This document shows, piece by piece, positions 1 to 7,884 of a stretch of DNA of 19,793 bases. This stretch comes from JANOYY01 sp031418035. Lineage in GTDB: Bacteria > Actinomycetota > Acidimicrobiia > Acidimicrobiales > JANYDT01. The stretch lies in NCBI GenBank assembly GCA_031418035.1, contig JANOWU010000107.1, positions 1 to 19,793 of the forward strand. Reading direction: 5' to 3'. The position numbers and the translations under genes were made by a program. The notes under the pieces were generated by a model, which had not been told where the DNA came from, did not search any database, and saw only the letters and a list, made by a program, of their open reading frames with translations. Every line of letters begins with the position of its first letter. Positions within the stretch are counted from its first letter, which is position 1.

Positions 1-2250
1 CACGGCGACAACGGTGCCACTCGACTTGAGACCCAGCGCTCCGGCAAACACCACTCCCAGAAACATCGTAAGTACCTCACCGATGTTCGACGACAGCAGG
101 AAGCGAAGAAACTTCCGTATGTTCGCGAAGATTGCGCGACCTTCTTTGATGGCCGCAATGATCGTGGCGAAGTTGTCGTCGGCCAGAATCAAGTCCGCTG
201 CCTCCTTCGCAACCTCCGTTCCGGTGAGCGCCATGGCCACGCCGATATCGGCAGCTTTCAACGCGGGCGCGTCGTTCACCCCATCACCGGTCATCGCAAC
301 AACGCTTCCGTCGGCTCGCATTGCCGCAACAATCCGCAACTTGTGCTCGGGTGTCACTCGTGCGTATACCGACACGGTAGCGGCGGCTACTCGCAGACTT
401 TCCTCGTCGAGTCGTTCGATCTCCTCACCGGTCAACACGTCATCGTCGTTGATTGTGCCGCTGGCACCAGCGCCGACCACGCCCAGGTCGCTGGCGATCC
501 GCAACGCCGTGCGCGGATGGTCGCCGGTGATCATGACGACCCGAATTCCTGCCGTGTGCGCTTGAGCGATGGCGAGCTTGGCTTCTGGTCTCGGGGGGTC
601 GATGATTCCGACCATCCCAAGATAGACAAGGTTTCGTTCGGTTTCGTCGTTGGCCTCTGGCGGCACGTCGTCATCAGTTCGGCGGAACGCAACCGCCAAA
701 GTTCTTAGGGCACGGTCGGCCAGCTGCTCCACATGTGCGTGAACCTCAGCTCGCCGCGCATCAGTAAGTGGACGTATCACTCCCCCAACTCGTTCTTCGG
801 TGCATCGCTTCAGCAACACATCCGGCGCGCCCTTTGTCACAACTGCGATCTTGCCGTCGCGCTCGACATCGGCCTGCATGGTCGTCATCAGTTTGCGTTC
901 CGAGGAAAACGGGATCTCACCAACCCGGGTGAACCGGGCCATCCGTTGCTCTTCGATATCGAGCTTTGCCTCAGCGACCAGAAATGCTCCTTCCGTCGGG
1001 TCACCCCGCACGGTCCACACGTCGTTGTCGCATCGAAGTTCTGCGTCATTGGAAAGACTCCCGCCGACGAGAACGAATTGGACTTCCTCGAGGAGGACGG
1101 CATCGTCCAACCGCTTACCGTCTAACTGGAGTTCTCCTTCAGGGAGGTACCCGGTGCCGGTGAGTGCAACCTCACCTGATGGGGTGACGATCGTTTCGAT
1201 CGTCATCTCGCTTTTGGTAAGCGTACCTGTCTTATCCGTGCACACCACTGACGCCGAGCCCAGGGTCTCCACCGAAGACAACTTCTTCACCAACGCCTGC
1301 TTGAGAGCCATGTTGCGCACCCCGCGGGAGAGCACAACCGACAGTACCGCCGGCAAACCTTCCGGAACCGCGGCCGCAGCCAGCGACACGCCGATCAAGA
1401 GAATCTGTACGACATCGCTGGCATCGCGGACATCGGAGATTGCGATCGTCGTGCCAATCACGACAATCGCAATTGCAATGATCGCGATCCCCAGCATGCG
1501 ACCGACAAGGTCGATCTCTCGTTGCAACGGGGTGCGCTTCTCTTCGACGCCGGAAAGAAGTCGAGCCACATTACCCATCTCCGTTGACATGCCCGTTGCG
1601 GTAACGATCGCCCGTCCCCGCCCTCGCGTGACCGCAGTCCCGTTGAACACCATATTGACCCGGTCGCCCAGACCTACCTCGCCGGAAAGCGCCCGGATGT
1701 CTTTGAGTACCGCTTCGCTTTCCCCGGTAAGCGACGCTTCCGCCACCATAAGCGATGCCGCTTCAATGAGTCGAGCATCGGCACAAACTGCGTCACCTTC
1801 GGCAAGCAGGAGTACGTCACCGGGTACGACGTCGGCCGACGCAATACGTGCGCTTTGGCCGTCCCGAAAGACCGTTGCCATCGGCGCGGCCATGCGCTGC
1901 AGAGCCGCAACCGCATCGGCAGCGCGTGCCTCCTGGACGTAGCCAAGGACCGCGTTTACGGTGACGATCAACAGGATCACGATTACGTCGAAGGGCACAC
2001 CAACGAAACCTTCGAGCACCCAGGCAATGAACGACACGAGAACTGCGAACAGCAGGAGGTACACCAGAGGATCGGCGAACTGGGCAACGAACTTTCGCCA
2101 GCGCGCGACCGCTACCGTTGCATCGAGCGCATTGCTTCCGTAGCGTTCTCGCCGCTGGTTCGATTCACCGTTGGTAAGTCCACTTTGGACCTGGACCTGT
2201 TGCTCGGCCGCAACGTCCGCAGCCGTTTGCTGCCACGGGTCGGGTTTCAC
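1..2250 (-). CDS. P2A-type (Ca2+-ATPase-like) cation-transporting P-type ATPase, 3' end cut by window
   Basis: The reading frame is open for 750 codons and runs off the left edge, so roughly the last 100-200 residues (late membrane helices) are missing. Visible in order: cation_ATPase_N-like region (1-60), M1/M2 (about 62-105), actuator loop with LTGES (174-178), M4 with PEGLP (296-300) as in SERCA/PMR1-type pumps, phosphorylation site DKTGT (Asp339), KGAP in the nucleotide domain, and hinge GDGVND (655-660) followed by SSNIGE at the start of M5. PEGLP and SSNIGE favour Ca2+ (or Mn2+) export, but the specificity residues of M6 lie outside the window. The GTG start (2248-2250) overlaps the arcC stop codon as GTGA, so translation is probably coupled to arcC. 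No alternative in-frame start fits the family N-terminus better. The pump consumes ATP, and the gene before it makes ATP. Confidence 0.93.
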   Translation of the reverse strand, partial: MKPDPWQQTAADVAAEQQVQVQSGLTNGESNQRRERYGSNALDATVAVARWRKFVAQFADPLVYLLLFAVLVSFIAWVLEGFVGVPFDVIVILLIVTVNAVLGYVQEARAADAVAALQRMAAPMATVFRDGQSARIASADVVPGDVLLLAEGDAVCADARLIEAASLMVAEASLTGESEAVLKDIRALSGEVGLGDRVNMVFNGTAVTRGRGRAIVTATGMSTEMGNVARLLSGVEEKRTPLQREIDLVGRMLGIAIIAIAIVVIGTTIAISDVRDASDVVQILLIGVSLAAAAVPEGLPAVLSVVLSRGVRNMALKQALVKKLSSVETLGSASVVCTDKTGTLTKSEMTIETIVTPSGEVALTGTGYLPEGELQLDGKRLDDAVLLEEVQFVLVGGSLSNDAELRCDNDVWTVRGDPTEGAFLVAEAKLDIEEQRMARFTRVGEIPFSSERKLMTTMQADVERDGKIAVVTKGAPDVLLKRCTEERVGGVIRPLTDARRAEVHAHVEQLADRALRTLAVAFRRTDDDVPPEANDETERNLVYLGMVGIIDPPRPEAKLAIAQAHTAGIRVVMITGDHPRTALRIASDLGVVGAGASGTINDDDVLTGEEIERLDEESLRVAAATVSVYARVTPEHKLRIVAAMRADGSVVAMTGDGVNDAPALKAADIGVAMALTGTEVAKEAADLILADDNFATIIAAIKEGRAIFANIRKFLRFLLSSNIGEVLTMFLGVVFAGALGLKSSGTVVAV

Positions 2251-3161
2251 GTTCCCGCAGGAGTAAGGATGGTGCCAGCGGTGCCGAGCAGGATGGATTC
2301 AACGTCTTCAAATCGTCCGATGCCCGCCTTGGATCCCGTGTGTTCGACGAATCGACATGCCGCTTCGATCTTGGGTCCCATCGACCCTCGTGGGAAGGAA
2401 CGTTGCCTCATCGCTTGGGGTGTCGAGCGTTGAATCGGCTTTTGTTCAGGAGTGCCGAAGTCGCTGAACACGTTGGCGACGTCGGTGAGGATTAGCAGCA
2501 CATCGGCGTCGAGTGCCTCAGCGAGCAGCGCAGTCGTGAGGTCTTTGTCAACCACGGCCTCGACACCTTCAAGCCGGCCGGCTGCGTTCCGGATGACCGG
2601 CACGCCGCCACCACCGGCGCACACGACCACGGCGCCGGTGTCGAGCAACAGCCGAATGAGACGGGTTTCCACGATGCGACGCGGTTCAGGCGAACCTATG
2701 ACCCGGCGCCACCCGGCCCCGTCCTGCTTCACCGTCCACCCCCGTTCGCTGCCGAGTCGTTTTGCTTCTGTTTCGTCGTACACCTCGCCGATGAACTTGG
2801 TGGGATCAGCAAACGCCGGGTCGACCGCCGACACGAGAGTTTGGTTGAGTATGCAGGCGATTTGGCGACCGGGGATTTCGTTTTGCAAGGCTTGGAGGAG
2901 CCAGTAACCGATCATCCCTTGCGTCTGCGCACCGAGAACATCGAATGGGTATGGCGTGGTGAGATTGGGGTCGGATGCACTCTGCAACGCCAACACGCCA
3001 ACCTGGGGACCATTTCCGTGGGTGATCACAAGTTCGTGTTCTCTGGCCAGTGGTGCGAGCGACGCCACCGCAGTCGCGATGTTCGCCTCTTGAATCTCGG
3101 CGTCGGGCTTCTGGCCACGTTTCAAGAGAGCGTTCCCACCAAGGGCAATGACGATACGCAC
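2247..3161 (-). CDS. arcC: Carbamate kinase
   Basis: Last step of the arginine deiminase pathway: carbamoyl phosphate + ADP gives ATP, CO2 and NH3 in the cytoplasm. The 304-residue product has the amino-acid-kinase fold signatures ALGGNALL (6-13), HGNGPQVG (48-55), CAGGGGVPV (181-189), VDKDLTTALLAE (204-215) and GSMGPK (259-264). Length matches the family. The GTG start at 3161 is chosen because it places the conserved RIVIALGGN directly after the initiator; an in-frame ATG at 3260 would add 33 residues lying inside arcB. One base separates this start from the arcB stop, and the stop overlaps the start of the following ATPase (GTGA), so the gene sits in a tightly coupled arcB-arcC-ATPase block. 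Confidence 0.96.
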   Translation of the reverse strand: MRIVIALGGNALLKRGQKPDAEIQEANIATAVASLAPLAREHELVITHGNGPQVGVLALQSASDPNLTTPYPFDVLGAQTQGMIGYWLLQALQNEIPGRQIACILNQTLVSAVDPAFADPTKFIGEVYDETEAKRLGSERGWTVKQDGAGWRRVIGSPEPRRIVETRLIRLLLDTGAVVVCAGGGGVPVIRNAAGRLEGVEAVVDKDLTTALLAEALDADVLLILTDVANVFSDFGTPEQKPIQRSTPQAMRQRSFPRGSMGPKIEAACRFVEHTGSKAGIGRFEDVESILLGTAGTILTPAGT

Positions 3162-3162
3162 G

Positions 3163-4164
3163 TCAGCTGCCCAACGTGGCAACCATGATGGCTTTGATGG
3201 TGTGCAGGCGGTTTTCGGCCTGGTCGAAAACAATGGATGCACGGGATTCGAAAACGCCATCGGTTACCTCCAAACCATCCATGCCGGTCAGTTTGAATAC
3301 ATCTTCGCCAACCTTGGTTCCACGATTGTGAAACGCCGGTAGGCAGTGCATGAATAGCGTTTCGCTCTTTCCTGTTGCTGCCATCAATGAATCATTGACT
3401 TGATACGCGCGCAGAAGATCCACTCGTTCCTGCCAGATCTCGGCCGGTTCACCCATTGAGACCCACACGTCGGTGTAGATGAAGTCGGCCTCGGCAACTC
3501 CTTCGGCGACGACGTCGGTTTGCAGCAGTCGAGCACCGGTATCACCCGCAATTCGCTTGGCGTGCTGCAGAACTTCGTCGGTGTTCCACAGCGCTTTCGG
3601 CGCAACGATCCTTACGTCGCAGCCCGTCATCGCACCGGCGATAAGGAGCGAGTTTGCCGTGTTGTTGCGGGCGTCACCACAGTACGCGAAAGAGATTTCG
3701 CTCGGCGGTTTCGTCGAGTGTTCGATCATGGTCATCATGTCGCAAAGACTCTGCGTGGGGTGCCACATGTCGGTGAGCCCATTCCATACCGGAACGCCAG
3801 CGAACTGTCCCAGGATCTCCACCGATTCATGGGAGAACCCTCGGTACTGGATCCCGTCGTACATTCGACCGAGCACGCGAGCCGTGTCCTTCATCGATTC
3901 CTTCACACCAATATGGGAGCCGCCCGGATCGAGATAGGTCACCGATGCGCCTTGGTCGCTTGCGGCCACTTCAAAAGCACACCGCGTTCGCGTTGAGGCC
4001 TTCTCGAATATCAGAGCGATCTCTTTGCCTCCGAGGCGGGGAACTTCAATCCCAGCTTCCTTGGCGGCCTTCAACTCCATCGAGAGCCGAAGAAGAAACG
4101 CCCATTCATCGACACTGAAGTCCAGCTCTTTCAGGAAGTTTCGATTGCGCAAGTTGAACGACAT
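3163..4164 (-). CDS. arcB: Ornithine carbamoyltransferase, catabolic
   Basis: Phosphorolyses citrulline to ornithine and carbamoyl phosphate in the arginine deiminase pathway. The 333-residue product carries the carbamoyl-phosphate-binding STRTR (57-61), HPTQ (135-138), the TDVWVSMGE loop (231-239) and the HCLPAFHN active-site motif (273-280), all intact. Length and the N-terminal NLRNRNFLKELDF are typical of OTCases, and the position between arcA and arcC argues for the catabolic rather than the biosynthetic role. The ATG start follows the arcA stop after 3 bases; the stop is one base from the arcC GTG. A purely anabolic ArgF role is unlikely here because no arg biosynthesis gene is adjacent. 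Confidence 0.97.
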   Translation of the reverse strand: MSFNLRNRNFLKELDFSVDEWAFLLRLSMELKAAKEAGIEVPRLGGKEIALIFEKASTRTRCAFEVAASDQGASVTYLDPGGSHIGVKESMKDTARVLGRMYDGIQYRGFSHESVEILGQFAGVPVWNGLTDMWHPTQSLCDMMTMIEHSTKPPSEISFAYCGDARNNTANSLLIAGAMTGCDVRIVAPKALWNTDEVLQHAKRIAGDTGARLLQTDVVAEGVAEADFIYTDVWVSMGEPAEIWQERVDLLRAYQVNDSLMAATGKSETLFMHCLPAFHNRGTKVGEDVFKLTGMDGLEVTDGVFESRASIVFDQAENRLHTIKAIMVATLGS

Positions 4165-4167
4165 GAT

Positions 4168-5391
4168 CTAGATCCCGTCACGTTCGATCGGACAGGTCAT
4201 GCAGTGCGGGCCCCCGCGGCCACGGCCAAGCTCGTTCCCCGAGACCGTAATGACCTCGATTCCGTTCTTGCGGAGAAACGTGTTGGTTGTCGAGTTCCGC
4301 TCGTAGGCGACCACCACACCCGGGCGCAGCGCAAGGACGTTGCAGCCGTCATCCCACTGCTCACGCTCTGCTTCACGTACATCTTGGTGGGCAGTCAGTA
4401 CGTTGATCTTCGCAATTCCGAGAGCTCGGGCCAAAGCATCATGCATGTCGTCGGCGGCGTTCGTGGTGACTTTCAGTTCCTTTTCGTTGTCGCCTGGCTC
4501 GATGGTGTAGCTGGGCAACATGTTGAGGCCGCGGTACTTGACAAACGTGTCTTCATTCACCATCGACATGACGGTGTCGAGGTGCATGGAGCTTCGGGCC
4601 CGAGGCAGCTGAATTGCCACAATCCTGTCGACGGTTCCTCCAGCGAAAAGCTTCATGGCGAGGCGTTCGACACCTTGGGGTGTCGTTCGCTCACTCATTC
4701 CGATGGCCACCGCACCACGGCCGAGAACGAGTATGTCGCCGCCTTCGGTGGCTGCGACGCCGTTGGCGGTACCGGGCGCCCACACCTGGAATTCGGCATC
4801 GGCGAATTTCGGATGATAGGTGTAGATAGCTTCGTAATGAACCGTTTCTCGCTGACGCGCTTTCATCGCCATCGAGTTGATTGACACCCCGTCGTAAATC
4901 CACGCCGACGTGTCCCGGGTAAACATCGTGTTTGGCAGGGGCGCCAAGATCAAGGCGTCGATATCAGCGGCGTGAAACGGTATCGAGCGAGGCGCATCCA
5001 TTCGCTCCAGAGCTTCTCGTTTCGACATCCCACCGACGAGGTGCATCACGAGGTCATCGTCGGTCATTGCGTCGAACATGTTGCGCATCGCATCAATGGC
5101 CATCGGTCCGTATGCGCGTTCGTCGAACACTGCGTCGAGGATGTGGCGTTTGGCCTCGGGGACCGCAACCGTTTCGCGCAGGAGATCATCGAAGTGATGC
5201 ACTTCGACCTGAGCGTCGAGCAGCACATCGGTGAATGCGTCGTGTTCCTGCCGGGCCCGCTTTACCCACAGAATGTCGTCGAACAACAGCTCATCTTGAT
5301 TGCTCGGGGTTAGTCGTTTCAGTTCCAGGTCGGGCCGGTGCACGATGGCTTGGCGTAATGTGCCGACCTCGGAGTCAACGTGAAGGTTCAT
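4168..5391 (-). CDS. arcA: Arginine deiminase
   Basis: Hydrolyses arginine to citrulline and ammonia, the first step of the ADI pathway, cytoplasmic. The 407-residue protein has all the catalytic landmarks: FTRD (157-160), EGGD (216-219), HLDT (270-273) and the C-terminal GRGGPHCMTCP with the nucleophilic cysteine at 397. Spacing matches known ADIs. The ATG at 5391 is preferred over an in-frame ATG at 5421 because AGAGG lies 6 bases upstream and the protein then begins directly with the conserved region (NLHVDSEVGTLRQAIVHRP). It heads arcA-arcB-arcC-ATPase, with a gap of about 175 bp after arcD that contains its own SigB/SigF-like promoter. Ammonia release can counter acid stress, a known role of this pathway. 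Confidence 0.97.
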   Translation of the reverse strand: MNLHVDSEVGTLRQAIVHRPDLELKRLTPSNQDELLFDDILWVKRARQEHDAFTDVLLDAQVEVHHFDDLLRETVAVPEAKRHILDAVFDERAYGPMAIDAMRNMFDAMTDDDLVMHLVGGMSKREALERMDAPRSIPFHAADIDALILAPLPNTMFTRDTSAWIYDGVSINSMAMKARQRETVHYEAIYTYHPKFADAEFQVWAPGTANGVAATEGGDILVLGRGAVAIGMSERTTPQGVERLAMKLFAGGTVDRIVAIQLPRARSSMHLDTVMSMVNEDTFVKYRGLNMLPSYTIEPGDNEKELKVTTNAADDMHDALARALGIAKINVLTAHQDVREAEREQWDDGCNVLALRPGVVVAYERNSTTNTFLRKNGIEVITVSGNELGRGRGGPHCMTCPIERDGI

Positions 5392-5397
5392 GGATTT

Positions 5398-5402
5398 CCT
5401 CT
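5398..5402 (-). promoter_or_regulatory. Ribosome binding site of arcA
   Basis: AGAGG, read on the minus strand, ends 6 bases before the ATG at 5391. It decides the arcA start against the in-frame ATG 30 bases further upstream, which has no such site. Confidence 0.75.
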
Positions 5403-5516
5403 CGACAGACATTTTCCGCATTGGGTGTTTCGAGACATGTCGTGAGGCAGTACCTGAACAAGGTCGGCACCGTTGCTGCGCTCCGTGTCATCGCACAGCG
5501 TTCATAAGTGCGTTTG

Positions 5517-5542
5517 CTACCCGCTCGCTGGGGAACTCAAAC
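5517..5542 (-). promoter_or_regulatory. Candidate SigB/SigF-type promoter of arcA
   Basis: On the minus strand, GTTT (5539-5542) is followed after 16 bases by GGGTAG (5517-5522). The -35 context is GGTTTGAG, shared with the copB promoter. It lies in the arcD-arcA gap, just after the arcD stop, and predicts a leader of about 115-120 bases before arcA. The match follows the known GTTT-N12-17-GGGTA pattern of stress sigma factors. The N16 spacer differs by one base from the N15 of the other sites in this window. Confidence 0.6.
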
Positions 5543-5567
5543 CTGGCTACCTCATTACCGACCAACA

Positions 5568-7160
5568 TCAACTGGTGATCGCACCGATTGCGATGAAGCC
5601 AATCAGCAAAACCAAGAGGATCAGCAGCAACGGCGCAAGGAATCGCAGGTACTTGTTGTAGGGCACCTTTGCCATCGCCAGTCCACCCATCACCACTGCA
5701 GACGTGGGCGCAAAGAGGTTCGCCCAGCCCGATGCCGATTGGAACGCCGTCACCACGACGCTGCGTTCGACGCCCCCGAAGTCAGCGAGAGGCGCCAAGA
5801 CCGGCATGGCCAAGGTTGCGTGTCCTGAGCTCGAGGGAACGAGAAGCGCGAGCGGAATGTTCAACAGAAAGAGCAGTGCACCAAACACGCCCGACGAGGT
5901 GCCCTTCACCGCCCCTTCAAGTGAATGGAGCACCGTGTCGGTGATCAGCGAATTGTTCATGATCACCGTGACGCCACGAGCGAGCACGATGATCAACCCA
6001 ACGCCGATGAAGTCACCGGCGCCCGAGACAATCGTGTCGGTCATCCCCTTCTCACCAAGACCGGCAACGAGCCCGATGACGATCGACATCACGATGAACA
6101 GCGCCGCAAGCTCCGGAAAGTACCAGCCGAGTTGCCAGCTGAAGTTCGAGGCATCCGACCCGCGCAACACCTGTGCCCACGGCACAATGGCAAAGATCAT
6201 GAATACGAAGGTTGCGCCCATCAAGATCAGCACCGCACGCTGTCGCGACGTGAGTTGCACGTCCTTCGACACGTCAACGTCGGCGTGACTTTCGACGTTC
6301 CCGGCCGGGGTGGGGGACACCTCACTTCCCGTGCCGTAGAGGAACGACTTCGTGGGGTCGGCCTTCACGCGAACGGCATACCGCACGACGTAGGTGATCG
6401 TTATTGCCGTCAGAACCACATACATGATGAGCCGCAACACGATTCCGTCACCGATCGAGATATCGGCCGCGCCTGATGCCACACCGGTAGCGAAGGGGTT
6501 GATGGTCGACCCAAGCGTGCCGATACCTGCGCCGAGCAAGATCACGCTGGCCGCGACCAAGCGGTCGTAGCCAAGTTTGAGCATGAGCGGAACAACCAAG
6601 GCGTAGAACCCCAGGGTTTCCTCGGCCATGCCTTCGGTTGTGCCGCCGATCGAAAAGATGATCATCAATATGATGATGAGCCCCACGCTGCGTCCACCCA
6701 TCCTGACGTTGATGCGGGCGATCCCGGTATCGATAGCACCCGATCGCATCGTCATCGTAATAAAGATGCCGATGGCAAGGACGAACAGAAACACCGAAGC
6801 TGCGCCGAAGAGCTCGCCAGTTTCGTAAGGTCCGATAAACCCCGTCTTCGCCGACTTCACGCCGAACAAACCGTTGACGGGTGAAAGGAACAGGTCCTTG
6901 AGTCGTCCGTTAAAAGTCAGCCCTGATCCTATGCGGGCATAGCTTCCAGGAATTGGCCGTCCCGTTTCAGCGTTCATCTTGTACGCACCGGTCGGAACCA
7001 CGAACGCCAAGAGCCATACACCGACCGTCACACCGAACAAAACGGTGAAGGCGCTCGGAAACTTCCATTTGCTCGCCAGTGGTTCAGCCGAACCAGAGTC
7101 ACCGTCGCTATCACGGCCCGGGGAGGCGCTGACGGGTTCGGTCGTTGCGTCTGGGCTCAT
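5568..7160 (-). CDS. arcD: YfcC/DcuC-type membrane transporter, likely arginine/ornithine antiporter
   Basis: A 530-residue polytopic membrane protein of the YfcC family (C4-dicarboxylate anaerobic carrier-like), which includes the ArcD antiporters found in many arc operons. It has a hydrophilic, acidic N-terminus (1-40), then more than ten hydrophobic segments. Conserved-looking stretches are IGGTTEGMAEETLGFYAL, GAGIGTLGSTINPFATG and, near the end, PSSSGHATLAMPVLAPLAD followed by SGWANLFAPTSAVVMGGL, which look like paired hairpin/substrate-site motifs. Arginine-in/ornithine-out exchange is inferred from the neighbouring arcABC. The ATG at 7160 is chosen for AGAAGG 6 bases upstream; an in-frame GTG at 7253 adds 31 residues of poor character. 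Its leader carries a palindrome and a stress-type promoter. Confidence 0.88.
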   Translation of the reverse strand: MSPDATTEPVSASPGRDSDGDSGSAEPLASKWKFPSAFTVLFGVTVGVWLLAFVVPTGAYKMNAETGRPIPGSYARIGSGLTFNGRLKDLFLSPVNGLFGVKSAKTGFIGPYETGELFGAASVFLFVLAIGIFITMTMRSGAIDTGIARINVRMGGRSVGLIIILMIIFSIGGTTEGMAEETLGFYALVVPLMLKLGYDRLVAASVILLGAGIGTLGSTINPFATGVASGAADISIGDGIVLRLIMYVVLTAITITYVVRYAVRVKADPTKSFLYGTGSEVSPTPAGNVESHADVDVSKDVQLTSRQRAVLILMGATFVFMIFAIVPWAQVLRGSDASNFSWQLGWYFPELAALFIVMSIVIGLVAGLGEKGMTDTIVSGAGDFIGVGLIIVLARGVTVIMNNSLITDTVLHSLEGAVKGTSSGVFGALLFLLNIPLALLVPSSSGHATLAMPVLAPLADFGGVERSVVVTAFQSASGWANLFAPTSAVVMGGLAMAKVPYNKYLRFLAPLLLILLVLLIGFIAIGAITS

Positions 7161-7166
7161 GGGGTG

Positions 7167-7172
7167 CCTTCT
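7167..7172 (-). promoter_or_regulatory. Ribosome binding site of arcD
   Basis: AGAAGG on the minus strand lies 6 bases before the ATG at 7160 and supports that start over the GTG at 7253. Confidence 0.75.
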
Positions 7173-7181
7173 GTAATCGGT

Positions 7182-7195
7182 CGGTAGTCCTACCG
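7182..7195 (-). promoter_or_regulatory. 14-bp palindrome in the arcD leader
   Basis: CGGTAG-TC-CTACCG has two perfect 6-base arms around a 2-base centre and lies 21 bases upstream of the arcD ATG, downstream of the predicted transcription start. It could be a repressor operator or a small RNA hairpin beside the ribosome binding site. I do not recognise a regulator for it. Confidence 0.4.
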
Positions 7196-7281
7196 TGATC
7201 TCGGCAATGTGAGACGATTCACGTCGTTTCAGGCAGCATTCGCATCGAGGCACCGCGTCACATCATGTCGGGACGGCAATA

Positions 7282-7293
7282 ACCACGTGTGGT
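7282..7293 (-). promoter_or_regulatory. 12-bp palindrome at the predicted arcD transcription start
   Basis: ACCAC-GT-GTGGT has perfect 5-base arms. It lies 5 bases downstream of the candidate -10 element of the arcD promoter (7299-7304), so it would span the expected transcription start. Operator function is an inference from position only. Confidence 0.3.
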
Positions 7294-7298
7294 GCCCG

Positions 7299-7323
7299 TT
7301 ACCCCGTTTGCGCAGACTCAAAC
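7299..7323 (-). promoter_or_regulatory. Candidate SigB/SigF-type promoter of arcD
   Basis: On the minus strand, GTTT (7320-7323), 15 bases, then GGGTAA (7299-7304), exactly the known stress-sigma pattern. The -35 reads TGTTTGAG. The predicted leader to the arcD ATG is about 130 bases. The spacer also contains CAAAC, which forms an 18-bp interrupted inverted repeat with the -35 GTTTG. Confidence 0.7.
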
Positions 7324-7353
7324 ATCGATCTCGAATCTCCCGGAATCACACGT

Positions 7354-7806
7354 TCACGAATGAGAGCCTGCCTGCACATCAGAGCCTCCCGAGAACTCGG
7401 CATGGATACGATCAAGGTCGGAACTGCTCGCTTCCTCGATAGTGATCATGCGGTTCGTCGCATTTTCCGACGCGCGAATCAACTCACCGAGTTTGAGTTG
7501 CGTCACACGGTTGGCGTGATTCTGCGTGTGTTGCACGACGGTGAGCAGCAACAGGGAAACGGCCGGTACGCCAACCGTCATGACCAACTCCCACCAGCGA
7601 GGAAAGCCGCGTAGAAACCCGACAACCGTCCAGCCGATGAACCCAAGAAGGAAGAAGACACCAAGCTCGACTGATCCCGTCAAGTCGGAGAACCGAAAGG
7701 CGAATCGGCTCAGGCGGGGCCTTGTCGTCCGAGCGGCTGACGCCTCGTGCACGCCCGTAGCGCTCACCGTCTGGTCTGGTTTGTCAGGATTGCTGGCATG
7801 GTCCAT
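7354..7806 (-). CDS. Low-affinity iron permease family small membrane protein
   Basis: A 150-residue protein with a hydrophilic N-terminus (1-40), two transmembrane helices (about 46-65 and 75-92) and the family signature downstream: QHTQN (92-96), QLKLGELIRA (103-112), then a Glu/Asp-rich tail (EEASSSDLDRIHAEF). This is the Iron_permease (Fet4-like) Pfam family, common as small proteins in bacteria. Iron transport by the bacterial members is a name-based inference and is not shown by this sequence. The ATG at 7806 is preferred over the upstream in-frame ATG (7896) because a GTTT-N15-GGGTAC promoter ends 10 bases before it, which would place the transcription start almost at the ATG. That geometry also explains the lack of a ribosome binding site. 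It is divergent from the CtpE-like ATPase. Confidence 0.85.
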   Translation of the reverse strand: MDHASNPDKPDQTVSATGVHEASAARTTRPRLSRFAFRFSDLTGSVELGVFFLLGFIGWTVVGFLRGFPRWWELVMTVGVPAVSLLLLTVVQHTQNHANRVTQLKLGELIRASENATNRMITIEEASSSDLDRIHAEFSGGSDVQAGSHS

Positions 7807-7816
7807 GAGCCGACGC

Positions 7817-7841
7817 GTACCCGCCCGGCCGGTTCGCAAAC
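7817..7841 (-). promoter_or_regulatory. Candidate SigB/SigF-type promoter of the iron-permease gene
   Basis: On the minus strand, GTTT (7838-7841), 15 bases, then GGGTAC (7817-7822). Ten bases separate the -10 element from the ATG, implying a leader of only a few bases or none. The ten bases CGGGTACGCG at the -10 are identical to those upstream of ftsH. Confidence 0.7.
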
Positions 7842-7859
7842 CCGTGCGCAAAGGTTTTG

Positions 7860-7884
7860 GTTGGGAGCCGACACATCCGGGTAT
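7860..7884 (+). promoter_or_regulatory. Candidate SigB/SigF-type promoter of the CtpE-like ATPase
   Basis: GTTG (7860-7863, one mismatch to GTTT), 15 bases, then GGGTAT (7879-7884). Ten bases separate the -10 element from the ATG at 7895, the same geometry as the divergent iron-permease gene. The two -35 elements lie back to back, 18 bases apart. Confidence 0.55.

Noticed and set aside
800..1942. Long plus-strand open frame (380 codons) with Ser/Arg/Thr-rich translation
   Set aside because: It lies antisense to the P-type ATPase, whose motifs (DKTGT, GDGVND, PEGLP) are intact on the minus strand; its translation has no recognisable domain.
3162..3260. Upstream ATG extending carbamate kinase by 33 residues
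   Set aside because: The extension is the arcB end in another frame and has no similarity to the family N-terminus; the GTG at 3161 fits.
7306..7323. GTTTG-N8-CAAAC inverted repeat downstream of the iron-permease gene, considered as a terminator
   Set aside because: Arms are only five bases, there is no T-run, and the stretch is better explained as the -35 and spacer of the arcD promoter.
7161..7353. FNR, CRP or ArgR site upstream of arcD
   Set aside because: I found no TTGAT-N4-ATCAA, TGTGA-N6-TCACA or ArgR-box-like sequence; the palindromes present do not match them.
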